Assembly (NCBI RefSeq): GCF_000186345.1
Contig: NC_014962.1
Span: 4,616,450-4,680,449 of the forward strand
Length of the DNA stretch: 64,000 nucleotides
Direction of reading: 5' to 3'
Origin: Isosphaera pallida ATCC 43644
GTDB lineage: Bacteria > Planctomycetota > Planctomycetia > Isosphaerales > Isosphaeraceae
Below are positions 9,036-18,341 of the stretch, one piece after another. The position numbers and the translations under genes are program-made. The notes below the pieces were generated by a model that saw only the letters and a program-made list of their open reading frames with translations, searched no databases and was not told the origin of the DNA. The stretch's first letter is position 1. Every line of letters begins with the position of its first letter.

Positions 9036-9243
9036 GGGTGAGCCTCCATCTTAACCGACGGGATGCCGCGTGACGCCCAACGGCGTTGCGACACCGCAGG
9101 GGCCGGCGGGCTTGGATGCGACGTTGGATTTCGACGAACCGGCGACCGCGCCCATACTATGAGAACTTAGAACTCGTTACCTCCCATTTTCTCCAGTTCC
9201 AGTTCCGGTTCCATATTCCCGTGTTCCTTCGGCGCGTCCGCAT

Positions 9244-9867
9244 ATGAGTCATCCCGAACCACGTTCCATCGAACCCGCGAGCGATGCTGTCCCGGTTCTC
9301 CTCCAGGGCCAAAGCGGGCGTGGGGGGGGAATCGCGTTGGACGAGACGGCGGCGTTGTGGGCGGCAGTCGCCTCGTCGTGGATGATGACTGGGTTGATTT
9401 GGTTTGTTCAGGTCGTTCACTATCCGTTGTACACCCGGGTGGGAGTGGCCGAGTTTCCACGGTATCACGCCGATCATGCCCGTTTGACCACCTGGGTCGT
9501 CGCGCCGGTGATGTTGGTGGAACTGATCGCCGCGGTGGTTCGTCGGACCAGCTTGACCGCGACCTGGACCGTCGCCGGGTTCGACGCCACGACAGTTCGC
9601 CAGGCGCGGCGGGCCGCCGACTTGGGACTGGCGTTGGTTCTGGTCAACTGGTTCTCGACGGCTCTCGTTCAGGTCCCCCTGCATGGCTGTCTCGACGCGG
9701 AGTTTGACGCCGAGACCATCGCCGCGCTAGTCGGTTCTAACTGGGTCCGTACGGTGGCGTGGAGTCTGCACGCGGTGGTCTCGCTGGCTCTCGTGATTGT
9801 CTGGAGCCGGGGAGTTCAGGACTCCCCCGCCCGCCGCAACACCCTTGGACCGCCATCGTCGGTGTGA
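9244..9867 (+). CDS. Integral membrane protein, four predicted helices
   Basis: 207 residues. Four hydrophobic stretches can be read: ALWAAVASSWMMTGLIWFVQ, TWVVAPVMLVELIAAVV, LGLALVLVNWFSTALVQV and WSLHAVVSLALVIVW. The conserved-looking WFVQVVHYPLY followed by FPRYHADHARL between helices 1 and 2 is the kind of motif seen in small DUF1772-like or heme-associated membrane proteins, but I am not certain of the family. It is divergent from the 8397-9035 gene and is followed by the EEP protein on the same strand after about 150 bp. Function unknown. Confidence 0.65.
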   Translation: MSHPEPRSIEPASDAVPVLLQGQSGRGGGIALDETAALWAAVASSWMMTGLIWFVQVVHYPLYTRVGVAEFPRYHADHARLTTWVVAPVMLVELIAAVVRRTSLTATWTVAGFDATTVRQARRAADLGLALVLVNWFSTALVQVPLHGCLDAEFDAETIAALVGSNWVRTVAWSLHAVVSLALVIVWSRGVQDSPARRNTLGPPSSV

Positions 9868-10019
9868 GGGGGAGGGGAAGGCCCAAAACGCTCTTCAAGA
9901 AAGAGAAAGGATTTAATGCGCCGGGGTCCTCAAGGTCGCAGCCTTCTTGTCTAGCCTTAGCTGATTTAGTGACCGCATGGTCTGTTTCGTTTTTTTCTCT
10001 CCAGGAGCCTTGCTGAATC

Positions 10020-11147
10020 ATGCCCCGACGTGCCGCGCGCTCAACTTCCCTGGACTGGCTTTGGCCTCGTTCGGCCCGGATTCCGATCCGCGTCGGCGGA
10101 TACCGTTTCGTAATCGGCCGCCATACGAGTTGGCCGGTCCTGGCGATGATCGCCCTCGTGCTGCTGATCGTTCTGGTCACCACCCCGCGCCAAGACGGCG
10201 TTGGGCGGAGTCCGGTGATTCAACCCGGCGGCGAAGGTTACCTCGTCTGCTTTTGGAATGTCGAGAATTTGTGCGATGATACCAACGATTTCAAGAATAC
10301 CGACCCGATCGAGGATTGGTTCGCCACCAACCCCCGCGCTCTGGCCCACAAGCTTGATCTGCTAGCCGAAACCCTGCTGGCGATGAACGGGGGACGCGGA
10401 CCCGACCTGCTAGCGCTCGTAGAGGTCGAGAACCGCCGCGCCGTTGAATTGCTCCGGGACCGCCTCCATCGGGAGTTGCCTCCCGAGCTTCATTATCGCC
10501 ATCTGGTGCATCACGACTTGACCACCGGGCGGCGGGTCGAACCGGCGATCTTGTCGCGGCTGCCGATCAACCCCGCCCGAACCCGAACCTTCGGACAGCG
10601 GCGGATCCTCCAAGCAGTTGTTGAGGTAGATGGGGACGAGTTGGCAGTGCTCGTAGCCCATTGGACCAGTCGGCTCACCGATCAAGAGGGGACCAAGCGT
10701 CTGGAATATGGTCTGGCCTGTTTGGAGGCGGTTGAGGCATTGAGGCGGCTCAACCCAGCGGCCGATGTGCTGGTGATGGGTGACTTCAACGACCATCCCC
10801 AGGACCGCTCGCTCACCGAAGGACTCCGGGCGGGCCCCTCCCCCTCGGCGATCGACGCGGACGGAACCCTGTTTCGGCTTTGGAATCTCATGACCCTAAT
10901 CGAGCCGGGGACGGCCGGAACTTACTGGTATCGCGGCGGTTGGGAGATCCTCGACCACCTAGTCGTCTCACCCGGCCTGGTCGATCAACGCGGCTGGCAA
11001 GTTTTGCCCAAAACCCTAACCCTAGGCGACAACTCGGATCGCCGCCCTCTCCGCTTCGGGGGCCCCAACCACCAGGAACCACGCGGTCCCTCCGACCACT
11101 TGCCGGTCTCGGTCCGCGTCGTTCGAGTCCGCTCCCCGTCGAATTGA
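10020..11147 (+). CDS. Endonuclease/exonuclease/phosphatase (EEP) family protein
   Basis: 375 residues, with AGGAG in the 20 nt before the ATG. A single membrane segment near residues 40-56 (WPVLAMIALVLLIVLVTT) suggests a signal anchor, so the catalytic part lies outside the cytoplasmic membrane. EEP motifs appear in order: CFWNVENL, DLLALVEVENR, a metal-site VMGDFNDHP, EILDHLVVS and the closing SDHLPVSV with the general-base His. The family hydrolyses phosphodiester bonds in nucleic acids, lipids or sugar phosphates. The substrate cannot be told from sequence. The catalytic set appears complete, unlike several other hydrolase-like proteins in this window. Confidence 0.85.
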   Translation: MPRRAARSTSLDWLWPRSARIPIRVGGYRFVIGRHTSWPVLAMIALVLLIVLVTTPRQDGVGRSPVIQPGGEGYLVCFWNVENLCDDTNDFKNTDPIEDWFATNPRALAHKLDLLAETLLAMNGGRGPDLLALVEVENRRAVELLRDRLHRELPPELHYRHLVHHDLTTGRRVEPAILSRLPINPARTRTFGQRRILQAVVEVDGDELAVLVAHWTSRLTDQEGTKRLEYGLACLEAVEALRRLNPAADVLVMGDFNDHPQDRSLTEGLRAGPSPSAIDADGTLFRLWNLMTLIEPGTAGTYWYRGGWEILDHLVVSPGLVDQRGWQVLPKTLTLGDNSDRRPLRFGGPNHQEPRGPSDHLPVSVRVVRVRSPSN

Positions 11148-11367
11148 TTCTTGGTTTCGTGTTTTCCGAGAGGCAACCCAAACAAGCAAACACAAGGAAA
11201 TTCGCCTATGAGGCAACAGTTCGACCACTCTTGTTCACGAAAACGCATCCAACCTCAACGATCGGCGAGGATACGAATGTAAAACACGGGAAATCGCCTT
11301 GGCGGAACAGGGTGACAACGTCACGCAACCCGCCAAGGCGAAGACGTATGGGTTTGCTGAGAGATTG

Positions 11368-11395
11368 CTCCTCGCGGCGCGAGGGCCGCGAGGAG
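11368..11395. terminator. GC-rich hairpin between convergent genes
   Basis: An 11-bp perfect stem (CTCCTCGCGGC pairing with GCCGCGAGGAG) with a 6-nt loop lies between the convergent ends of the EEP gene and the DUF1552 gene. It has no U-run, so it may act as a bidirectional, U-less terminator or a stability hairpin. The stem length makes chance unlikely, though the region is GC-rich. Confidence 0.5.
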
Positions 11396-11424
11396 CGGCA
11401 GCAGAACCGGAACGCCGGCCTGGC

Positions 11425-12780
11425 TCAGCTCAGGTTCGGCAGGGTTCCAGTGCTGTCGCCCAGGGAATCGACCGGGGTTCCGAACCGCTCTAGCATCGAG
11501 AGATAAAGGTTCGTCATTGGAGTATCGTTGGGATACTTGACATGGCGTCCGGTTCGGAACGTCCCGCCTCCACGGCCGGCAAACAACACGGGCAGGTCAT
11601 CGTGGTTATGGCGGTCACCGTCGGAGATGCCGCTGCCGTAAACAATCATGCAGTTGTCCAGCAGGGACCGTTCACCCTCTTTAATCTGCTTGAGGCGGTT
11701 GAGCAGATAGGCGAATCCTTCAATGTGGAAGCGGTCGATCTTGGCGATCTTCTCCAGCTTCTCGGGGCTCTTGCCGTGGTGGGAGAGTTCGTGGTGGCCG
11801 TCGTTGACCCCGACGGCGGGATAGGTCTTGTTAGAACCTTCATTGGCGAACATGAAGGTGGCGATTCGGGTCAAGTCGCCCTGGAAGGCGATCGCCAGCA
11901 GGTCGAACATCAGGCGAATGTGTTCGGCAGTGTCGTCGGGTTTGCCGTGGGGCTTTTGAAAATCCTTGGGCGGCTTGGGCACATCGCCGCCCCGCTTGAT
12001 GCGGATCTCGATCTCGCGGATCGATTGTAGGTACTCGTCGAGCTTGCGTTGGTCGGCGACCGCCAGCCGAGGCTTGAGCCGTCGCGCCTCGTCGTTGACG
12101 AAGTCGAGGATCGACGCGCCGTGTTGCCGCCGTTTGAGTTCCGCCTCGCCGCCCCGTCCGAAGAGACGGTCGAACACGGCGGCCGGATCGATCTCTTTGG
12201 CGACCGGGGTGGTTGGACTGCTCCAGGAAATGTTGGAGGAGTAGGCGCAGCTGTAGCCTGAATCGCAACCGCCCGACTGAGCGCCACGTTCGATGCCCAG
12301 TTCCAGCGAGGGGAAGCGGGTCAGACGTCCGAGTTTCTGAGCGGCCACCTGATCGACCGAGATGCCGGCGCGGATGTCCGCGCCGTCGGTCTTCTTGGGA
12401 TGAACCCCGGTGAGAAAGGTGGCGAGGCTGCGGGCGTGGTCGCCTGGGCCGTCGCCAAGGGGCCTGGCGTTGTTCTGGGCCAGGCCGGTGAAGTAAATCA
12501 GGTCGGACTTGAAGGGGGCTAGAGGCTCCAACGTCCGGGGCAGCGTGGTGAGCGGTCCTTCCTCGTGAACCCGCCAATGATCGAGATTCACCCCGTTGGG
12601 CACGAATAGGAACGCCATGCGCAGGGGCATCCCCCCCGCGGTGGCTCGGGCCGCCCTAGTGGTGTCGGCCCAAGCCGAACCCAAATGGCTCATGCTTTCC
12701 AGCCACGGCAGGGCAATCGTCGCGCCCAGACCCCGCAGCACGGTTCGTCGGGTAATCGGGGTGTTCTTTCGACTCCGCAT
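11425..12780 (-). CDS. DUF1552 protein with Tat-like signal
   Basis: About 451 residues from the ATG ending at 12780, which has GGGAGG about 11 nt upstream. The N-terminus carries RRTVLRGLGATIALPWLE, a twin-arginine-like leader. Family landmarks are FVPNGVNLDHW, YFTGLAQNNARPLGDGPGDH, FLTGVHPKKTDGADI and a C-terminal HNHDDLPVLFAG. DUF1552 proteins are abundant in planctomycetes and are usually encoded beside DUF1592-type cytochrome proteins, as here, where that gene lies just upstream on the same strand with about 140 bp between them. Function is not established. Export and pairing with a haem protein suggest a periplasmic redox or degradative role. Confidence 0.9.
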   Translation of the reverse strand: MRSRKNTPITRRTVLRGLGATIALPWLESMSHLGSAWADTTRAARATAGGMPLRMAFLFVPNGVNLDHWRVHEEGPLTTLPRTLEPLAPFKSDLIYFTGLAQNNARPLGDGPGDHARSLATFLTGVHPKKTDGADIRAGISVDQVAAQKLGRLTRFPSLELGIERGAQSGGCDSGYSCAYSSNISWSSPTTPVAKEIDPAAVFDRLFGRGGEAELKRRQHGASILDFVNDEARRLKPRLAVADQRKLDEYLQSIREIEIRIKRGGDVPKPPKDFQKPHGKPDDTAEHIRLMFDLLAIAFQGDLTRIATFMFANEGSNKTYPAVGVNDGHHELSHHGKSPEKLEKIAKIDRFHIEGFAYLLNRLKQIKEGERSLLDNCMIVYGSGISDGDRHNHDDLPVLFAGRGGGTFRTGRHVKYPNDTPMTNLYLSMLERFGTPVDSLGDSTGTLPNLS

Positions 12781-12920
12781 GAATGAGCCTCCCGAGGGGC
12801 AAGGGGGGACGTGGCGGGATCCGCAACCGACTCCGCGACACAGGCGGGGCGGAAAGCGGGACAAAACCAAAGCAAGCTGAGACACGGGGGACAGCGCGTG
12901 CTGGCGCAGGGACGATTCCC

Positions 12921-15386
12921 TCAGCGGGCGGCTGCCTTGAGGTCAATAGGGGCCGCCTGAGCCGGTTGGACCCGACGCATTCGGAACGGTTCGCTCAGGC
13001 AGATTTCCACCACCAGTCGGCTGATTCGGTCGCCATCCTCGGCAGTGGCCTGAACCAAACGATCAACCACGCAGGCGTCGTGGCTATCCAAGCCGCGACC
13101 CAGAGCGTAAGTCAAGAGTTTCTCGGTGAACGCTTTGCGGAATTGATCCCGGGATTTCAGCAGGACCGCCCGCAGTTCGGCGGGACCATTGAACGTGACG
13201 CCGCCGGGCAGTTCGCCTGAAGCGTCGATTGGTTGGCCGTGGTCCTTGTCGCGCCACTGACCGATCGCGTCGAAGTTTTCCATGCCAAAGCCCAGGCCGT
13301 CCATTTTGATGTGACAAACCGCGCAGTTGGGATCGGCCCGGTGTTGCTCCAGGCGTTGCCGCAGGGTCGCCGCGGCACGGGCCTTGCGGTTGTCCTCCAG
13401 GTCCGGCACGTTGGGAGGCGCGGGTGGCGGTGGCGTTCCGAGAATTTGCTCCAGGATGTACTTGCCTCGCTTGACAGGGGAGGTCCGGGTGGGGTTGGAG
13501 GTCACGGTCAGCACGCTGGCCTGGGTCAGCACGCCGGCCCGGCGATCATCGGTCAGCTCGACTCGTCGGAACTCCTCGCCCTGCACGCCGTCGATCCCGT
13601 AGAACTTGGCGAGCCGTTCGTTGGCAAAGGTGTAGCGGCCCTGAATGAAGTCCAAAATGGGACGGTCCTCGCGGAAAATGTATTCCACGAATCGGATCGT
13701 TTCCTCGGTCATGTCGCGGCGCAGCGCTTCGTTGAACGCGGGAAACTGACGACGCGAGGGGGTCGCATCCTCCAGACGGCGGATCTGGAGCCATTGGGTG
13801 CCGAAGTTCTCGGCCAGGGCGCGGGCTTTGGGGGCACGCAGCATCCGGCGAACCTGTGCCTCGATCTCGGCCTCGTTGCGGAGTTTGCCCTGAGCCGCGG
13901 CGGCGAACAGTTCGTCGTCGGGCATCGAACTCCAGAGGAAGTATGATAAGCGCGAAGCCAGTTCCCAGTCGCCGATTGGCGCGAAGGTCGGAGGGGTGGG
14001 CGAGGCCGCCGCGGCCCGCTCGGATGTCGTGGTCGCCGGTTGACCTTGAGGGGGCCGTTCAACCTCGACCCGGAACAGGAAGTGGGGCGAAACCAGAATG
14101 GCCTGGATCGCCACCTGGATCGAGCGCTCGTAGGAGGCTCCGCTCCGCTTAATCTTGCGCGCCAGCGCCGTCAGACGATCGGCCTCATCGCGGGTGATGG
14201 GACGGCGATAGGCACGAGCCGCGAAGTGGGACAGGATCGCGCGGGTGGCGGCCACCTCGTTGGCCTTGCGCTGGTCGGCCCCCACCGCGAACAACGCCTT
14301 CTGGAACGCGGTGGGTTCGGGAGGCGGGCCGTTGAGAGGCCCTTTGGCCACAATCGCGCTCACATGAAGGTTACGGTCGGATCGGGTCTCAGGTTGGTAA
14401 AAGTCGTTGAGGAAGACAATGGCGATCTTGTTGGTGCCGGCCCGCGTCCGCACTTGGTGCTCAAAGACCTCGGCCCGACTTTCCCGATCCGCCTTCACCT
14501 CGAACACCTTGACCTGTTGACCGTTGACCAACAACCCCATCTTGACCGGCTCGCTGCCCGCCTGGTCGCCCCAAGCCCGAATCGACAACACATATTCCCA
14601 TCTCTCACCCCCCGACGGTAGATCAACCGCAATCTCGCCCTTGGTGGAGACGAGAACCTGATGCTGGTTGAGCAGGGTTCGGACGCTAGGACGAGTGGTC
14701 TCCGGCAGCCGGATCGCCTTCTCGACAATCTCGCCGGCAGCATCCAGATACTTCTCCATCAAAAGGGGCGGCAACGCCAAGACGTCGCCAATATTGTCAA
14801 AGCCGTAACCCACGTCGTCCGAGGGGAAATCAACCCCCGCCTCAAACTCGACCCCCATCAAATCGCGGATAGTATTGATATATTCGGATTTATTGAGACG
14901 ACGCATCGTCACTCGGCCAGGATCGACTGGTCCGGTGCAGTCGAAGGTCGAAAGGATGACCTCGATCACCTCCCGAACCGCCTTGGACTCCTCCTCGCTG
15001 GGGCGGGGCATCTTGTTGGGTGGAGGCATGTCGCCGTCCTCCAGCCTCATGAGCACGTTCTCGAAATCCCGGCGGTTTTTGACGAGCGACTCCTGGTCGG
15101 TGATTCCGTCCAACTGCAATCCCCCCTTGGCCTCGTCGCCTTGGTGGCAGCTAACGCAATATTTGGCCAAAAAGGGGGCGACCACTTGGTTGAAGCGTTG
15201 ATCGTTGACCGCCAACTCGGCCTGCTTGGCGTCGTTGGGGTCGTCCGGCATGGACCACGCCGACGCCAACGCGGGACCGCCCACCCACAACGCCGCCCAC
15301 ACCAACGCCGAAGCTCCGACGAATCGATGAGTCGAGAGGGCGGGCCGGGCTCGAAGGAATCCAGGCCGATCAAGGTCGGATCGCAT
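12921..15386 (-). CDS. Planctomycete cytochrome-type DUF1587/1595/1592/1588/1585 protein
   Basis: About 821 residues; the start ending at 15386 has GGGAG about 10 nt upstream. After a signal-like segment (VGASALVWAALWVGGPALAS) comes the haem c motif in YCVSCHQGDEAKGG. Then follow the DUF1587 block (RRLNKSEYINTIRDL), a carbohydrate-binding-like beta region, DUF1595 (AARAYRRPITRDEADRL), DUF1592 (LASRLSYFLWSSMPDDELFA), DUF1588 (VLTVTSNPTRTSPVKRGKY, with a second CxxCH in CAVCHIKMDGLGFGMENFDA) and DUF1585 at the C-terminus. The order is the standard one for this planctomycete family. It probably works with the DUF1552 protein downstream, outside the cytoplasm. The substrate is unknown. Confidence 0.92.
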   Translation of the reverse strand: MRSDLDRPGFLRARPALSTHRFVGASALVWAALWVGGPALASAWSMPDDPNDAKQAELAVNDQRFNQVVAPFLAKYCVSCHQGDEAKGGLQLDGITDQESLVKNRRDFENVLMRLEDGDMPPPNKMPRPSEEESKAVREVIEVILSTFDCTGPVDPGRVTMRRLNKSEYINTIRDLMGVEFEAGVDFPSDDVGYGFDNIGDVLALPPLLMEKYLDAAGEIVEKAIRLPETTRPSVRTLLNQHQVLVSTKGEIAVDLPSGGERWEYVLSIRAWGDQAGSEPVKMGLLVNGQQVKVFEVKADRESRAEVFEHQVRTRAGTNKIAIVFLNDFYQPETRSDRNLHVSAIVAKGPLNGPPPEPTAFQKALFAVGADQRKANEVAATRAILSHFAARAYRRPITRDEADRLTALARKIKRSGASYERSIQVAIQAILVSPHFLFRVEVERPPQGQPATTTSERAAAASPTPPTFAPIGDWELASRLSYFLWSSMPDDELFAAAAQGKLRNEAEIEAQVRRMLRAPKARALAENFGTQWLQIRRLEDATPSRRQFPAFNEALRRDMTEETIRFVEYIFREDRPILDFIQGRYTFANERLAKFYGIDGVQGEEFRRVELTDDRRAGVLTQASVLTVTSNPTRTSPVKRGKYILEQILGTPPPPAPPNVPDLEDNRKARAAATLRQRLEQHRADPNCAVCHIKMDGLGFGMENFDAIGQWRDKDHGQPIDASGELPGGVTFNGPAELRAVLLKSRDQFRKAFTEKLLTYALGRGLDSHDACVVDRLVQATAEDGDRISRLVVEICLSEPFRMRRVQPAQAAPIDLKAAAR

Positions 15387-16038
15387 AGAGTCGGTCTCCC
15401 GAAAACGTGACGTTGCTAGAGGCGATGGAGTGGGGTGGGGTAGGGCGGGAACGGCGTGAGATGAGGGAAGCGTCAGGCGGGACGGCCATTGCGTTTCCAC
15501 TTGGTGTGAAGAGGCGGCAAATTCTCAGAGCTTGGCAGGGGGTGGGGGTAGAGGTGGGAAAACGGATTTCGTCGTCGAAAGGCTCATCTTGCGAAAATCT
15601 TAAAGCAAGGTTGGACTCCTCCTGATCGTAAGCCGTTCGTGGAAAAAATCAACTACCCATCCCGCATTCGCCCTCTTTGGAAACCGGTTCCCGACACGCC
15701 TTTGACGTGTTCTCCCCAGACCGATCTGGCACACATGACCCGGAAACCCCAGCACCTCGGAGCGATTTCCCGATGGGAATTTGGGGAACTTATGAATTTT
15801 TGGAAAGAACCGCTCAGTTTGGAATGTAGGGAATTGACGTGAGCGATTCGGATTGACTAAGCTTGGGCTCGCTCTACCGGATTTACGAATTGCGTAGCCC
15901 AAGACGGCAGGGTGGGCTTCGTAGTTCGCGCAGTTTGAGCGTGTTCATTGCAATGCGTTTGCTACTCCCGCATGAGGTGGGGTGGCTTCAATTGCGGGGG
16001 CGAGATTTGAACAATCCTTGCCGTGGAGGAGCCTTGCG
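15387..16038. other. Long divergent intergenic region upstream of the YTV protein
   Basis: About 650 bp lie between the DUF1592 gene and the YTV gene, which are divergent. The stretch 15600-15860 is clearly lower in GC than its surroundings, as expected for promoters. A TTGACG at about 15835 has only a poor -10 partner, so no promoter is called. The region is open in several short frames, none with convincing coding character. Confidence 0.5.
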
Positions 16039-17604
16039 ATGACTCGGAGGGGACTGGGAATCTCGGCGGTCGCGGTGGCGGCGGTCGCCATAGTAGCGTC
16101 GCCGGCGCGAGCGGGTTCGTATTGTGGCGGTGCGTGTTACGCCGGCTATGATGCGTCGGCAATTGGCGGATGTGTTTCGGTTCAATATGTGACCACCACT
16201 CAGACGGTGTACGATCAAGTGGCCGAGCAGGTGCCCTACACCGTCCATCAGACCGTCACCCGAACGGTGATGCAAACCCAAACCGTGCCGGTAACCCGAA
16301 CGGTGTATCAGACAGTGATGGAGACGCAGACGGTCAAGCGGCAGCGTCCCAAGACGAAGACGGTGGAGAAGACCCGGACTTACACCGTCGCGGTACCCAA
16401 GACGGTGGAGAAGACCCGGACTTACACCGTCGCGGTGCCCAAGACGGTGGAGAAGCCCTACACCTATACCGTGACGGTGCCCAAGACGGTCCAGAAGCCG
16501 GTGACCTACACCATCATGGCCAGTCGGACGGTGGAGAAGCCCTACACCTACACCGTGACGGTGCCCAAGACGGTCCAGAAGCCGGTGACCTACACGGTGA
16601 CGGTGCCCAAGACGGTCCAGAAGGAGCGGACCTTCACCGTCATGGCCACTCAGACCAAGATGGTTGATCAACCCTACACTTACACCGAGATGGTGGCCCG
16701 TCCCGCTACGGTGATGGTGTGCCAGCCGGTGACCACGACCCGTCCGGTAACCACAATGAACACGGTGATGTCCCAGGTGGGCGGCTATGAAACCCGAACC
16801 ACCCTGGTGCCCGGTCCGTGCGTGACCGTGCCGACGGTCGGTTGCGACCCTTGCGGCCGACCGGTCTGCGGCGTGGCGGTGGTACCCGGCCCGGCTCAAC
16901 CTGTTCACCACACCGTCTACACCGTGCGGAACGTCGCCACCCAGGTGCCGGTGACCACCAACGTCACGGAGACGACCATGCAGACCGTTCCGGTCAGCAC
17001 CATCCAGTACGTCCCCGAACTCCGCACTGGCACTCGTCAGGTTCCGGTCGTCGAATGCGTGCCGACCACCCGGACTGAGATGGTCAACGTGGTCGAATAC
17101 GCTACCGAGACCAAGACCGAGATGGTCAACGCGGTCGAATACGCCACTGAGACCCGTCAAGGCGTCCAACAAGTCGTCGAGTGTGTCCCCGAGACCAAGA
17201 CTGAGATGGTCAACGCGGTCAAATACACCACCGAGACCCGTCAAGGCGTCCAACAAGTCGTCGAGTACGTCAACGAGCAGAAGACGGAAACCTACTCGGT
17301 CGTCGAATACGTCAACGAGCAGAAGACGGAAACCTACACCGTTCAGGAACCGGACGGCTTCGAGGAGGACGAAGAGACCATTCAGGTGGCCGTCGTGCGT
17401 CCGACCCAGGTGACCGAGACCATCACCCAGGTGGTGCCCGTCTGCGTCACCGAGCAGGTTCCAGTCACCGTCTATCAGACCGTCACCAAGGTCGTGCCCC
17501 GCACCGTCACCACGGTCCAAGCCGTTGCCGTGCCTGCCCCGGCTCCGGTCTACCACGCCGTGCCGGTTGCAATGCCCGCCTGCATGACCGGCCCTTGCCA
17601 TTGA
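16039..17604 (+). CDS. YTV-repeat secreted surface protein
   Basis: About 521 residues from the ATG at 16039, preceded by GTGGAGGAG. A signal peptide is clear (MTRRGLGISAVAVAAVAIVA, then SPARAGSYC). The mature part is built from repeats of the type VPKTVEKPYTYTV, matching the planctomycete YTV domain described from Rhodopirellula and found in cell-envelope proteins. A C-terminal set of different repeats reads ETRQGVQQVVEYVNEQKTET. A few Cys residues occur near the N-terminus and in PGPCVTVPTVGCDPCGRPVC, where they may form disulphides. The protein is Thr/Val/Tyr rich and likely forms beta-structured layers in the envelope. It stands alone between a divergent gene and a hairpin terminator. Confidence 0.88.
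   Translation: MTRRGLGISAVAVAAVAIVASPARAGSYCGGACYAGYDASAIGGCVSVQYVTTTQTVYDQVAEQVPYTVHQTVTRTVMQTQTVPVTRTVYQTVMETQTVKRQRPKTKTVEKTRTYTVAVPKTVEKTRTYTVAVPKTVEKPYTYTVTVPKTVQKPVTYTIMASRTVEKPYTYTVTVPKTVQKPVTYTVTVPKTVQKERTFTVMATQTKMVDQPYTYTEMVARPATVMVCQPVTTTRPVTTMNTVMSQVGGYETRTTLVPGPCVTVPTVGCDPCGRPVCGVAVVPGPAQPVHHTVYTVRNVATQVPVTTNVTETTMQTVPVSTIQYVPELRTGTRQVPVVECVPTTRTEMVNVVEYATETKTEMVNAVEYATETRQGVQQVVECVPETKTEMVNAVKYTTETRQGVQQVVEYVNEQKTETYSVVEYVNEQKTETYTVQEPDGFEEDEETIQVAVVRPTQVTETITQVVPVCVTEQVPVTVYQTVTKVVPRTVTTVQAVAVPAPAPVYHAVPVAMPACMTGPCH
16357..16650 (+). repeat. Seven 42-bp units in the YTV gene
   Basis: Seven consecutive 42-bp units each encode 14 residues of the form KTVEKxxTYTVxVP. Units 1 and 2 differ at a single base (GGTACCC against GGTGCCC), which points to recent duplication. 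Units alternate between VEK and VQK forms, suggesting an older duplication of pairs. Confidence 0.85.
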
Positions 17605-18341
17605 ACCACGGGAGTGATTCCTCGCCCTTGAGCGTGGACGCGAACTCCCTCTGAACCAAACTCACACTCCTCTCGAGCGAGACCAACTCGCCCGAGTTCG
17701 TTGAGTGAATTTGATCTTGATCCACCTCAACCGGCCTTCGCTCTCCGACCCAGGGCGAAGGCCGGTCGCCCTTTGGCCACCAACCCAATCCGGTCGAACC
17801 ACGCCACGCCGATCGAATCGAGCGTCTCCCCTGCCCGCGCTGCACCAGGCCACCGCCTCGCGCCATCCCACCGGGTCACGCGATGATGCGATTCATCAAA
17901 TAAATGTCATGGCGATGTTTGACGTGGTTGGCCGGAACGATCCCGATTGCTCGATGGGATCCCATCGCCAGCCGGATGGGATAAAATCGACCACGCGAAC
18001 GAGTCCGAACCTGGTTTCCGAAACGCTCCAAGTTTCCCGTCTTTCCCCGATTCCATGCGCTATATTGCATTATCGCCAGACCGGGCCGCTGTTGCCCGGT
18101 GTTTTCGAGGTCCGCGTGATTTAGGATCCCGCCGCCACATCGCTCCGCGGCCTTGTGTGTTTCCCTCCGGCGCGTCCAGGACGGGTCGGGGGTGTGTTTT
18201 CACCCCGCGTCACGCACCCGCACCCGACGTTTTCGGGAGCCTCGGCTCTCGGGAACGTCGGGTTTGTTTTGGTTGGGGGGGGAGCCGCAGGGGACGTGCT
18301 GTCTTGGGTCGCGTAGCGGCGTCGTGCTTGGAGACGGGGCG
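17605..18341. other. Intergenic region after the YTV gene
   Basis: About 740 bp without a convincing gene. It contains the terminator-like hairpin at 17731-17765. The part from 17880 to 18080 is lower in GC and may hold the promoter of the membrane-protein gene that starts at 18342. Open frames here run through GC-rich sequence, lack ribosome sites and have no recognisable products. Confidence 0.5.
17731..17765 (+). terminator. Hairpin terminator candidate after the YTV gene
   Basis: A perfect 11-bp stem, CCGGCCTTCGC pairing with GCGAAGGCCGG, encloses a 13-nt loop about 127 nt past the YTV stop codon. The following bases (TCGCCCTTTGG) have only a short T-run, so termination would rely mostly on the stem. 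Confidence 0.55.

Noticed and set aside
15727-15732. TGGCAC, a possible sigma-54 -24 element
   Set aside because: No TTGC-like -12 element stands at the needed spacing.
15988-17601. 537-codon minus-strand open frame rich in His, Gly, Leu and Arg
   Set aside because: It is the exact antisense of the YTV protein, which has a signal peptide, ribosome site and recognisable repeats.
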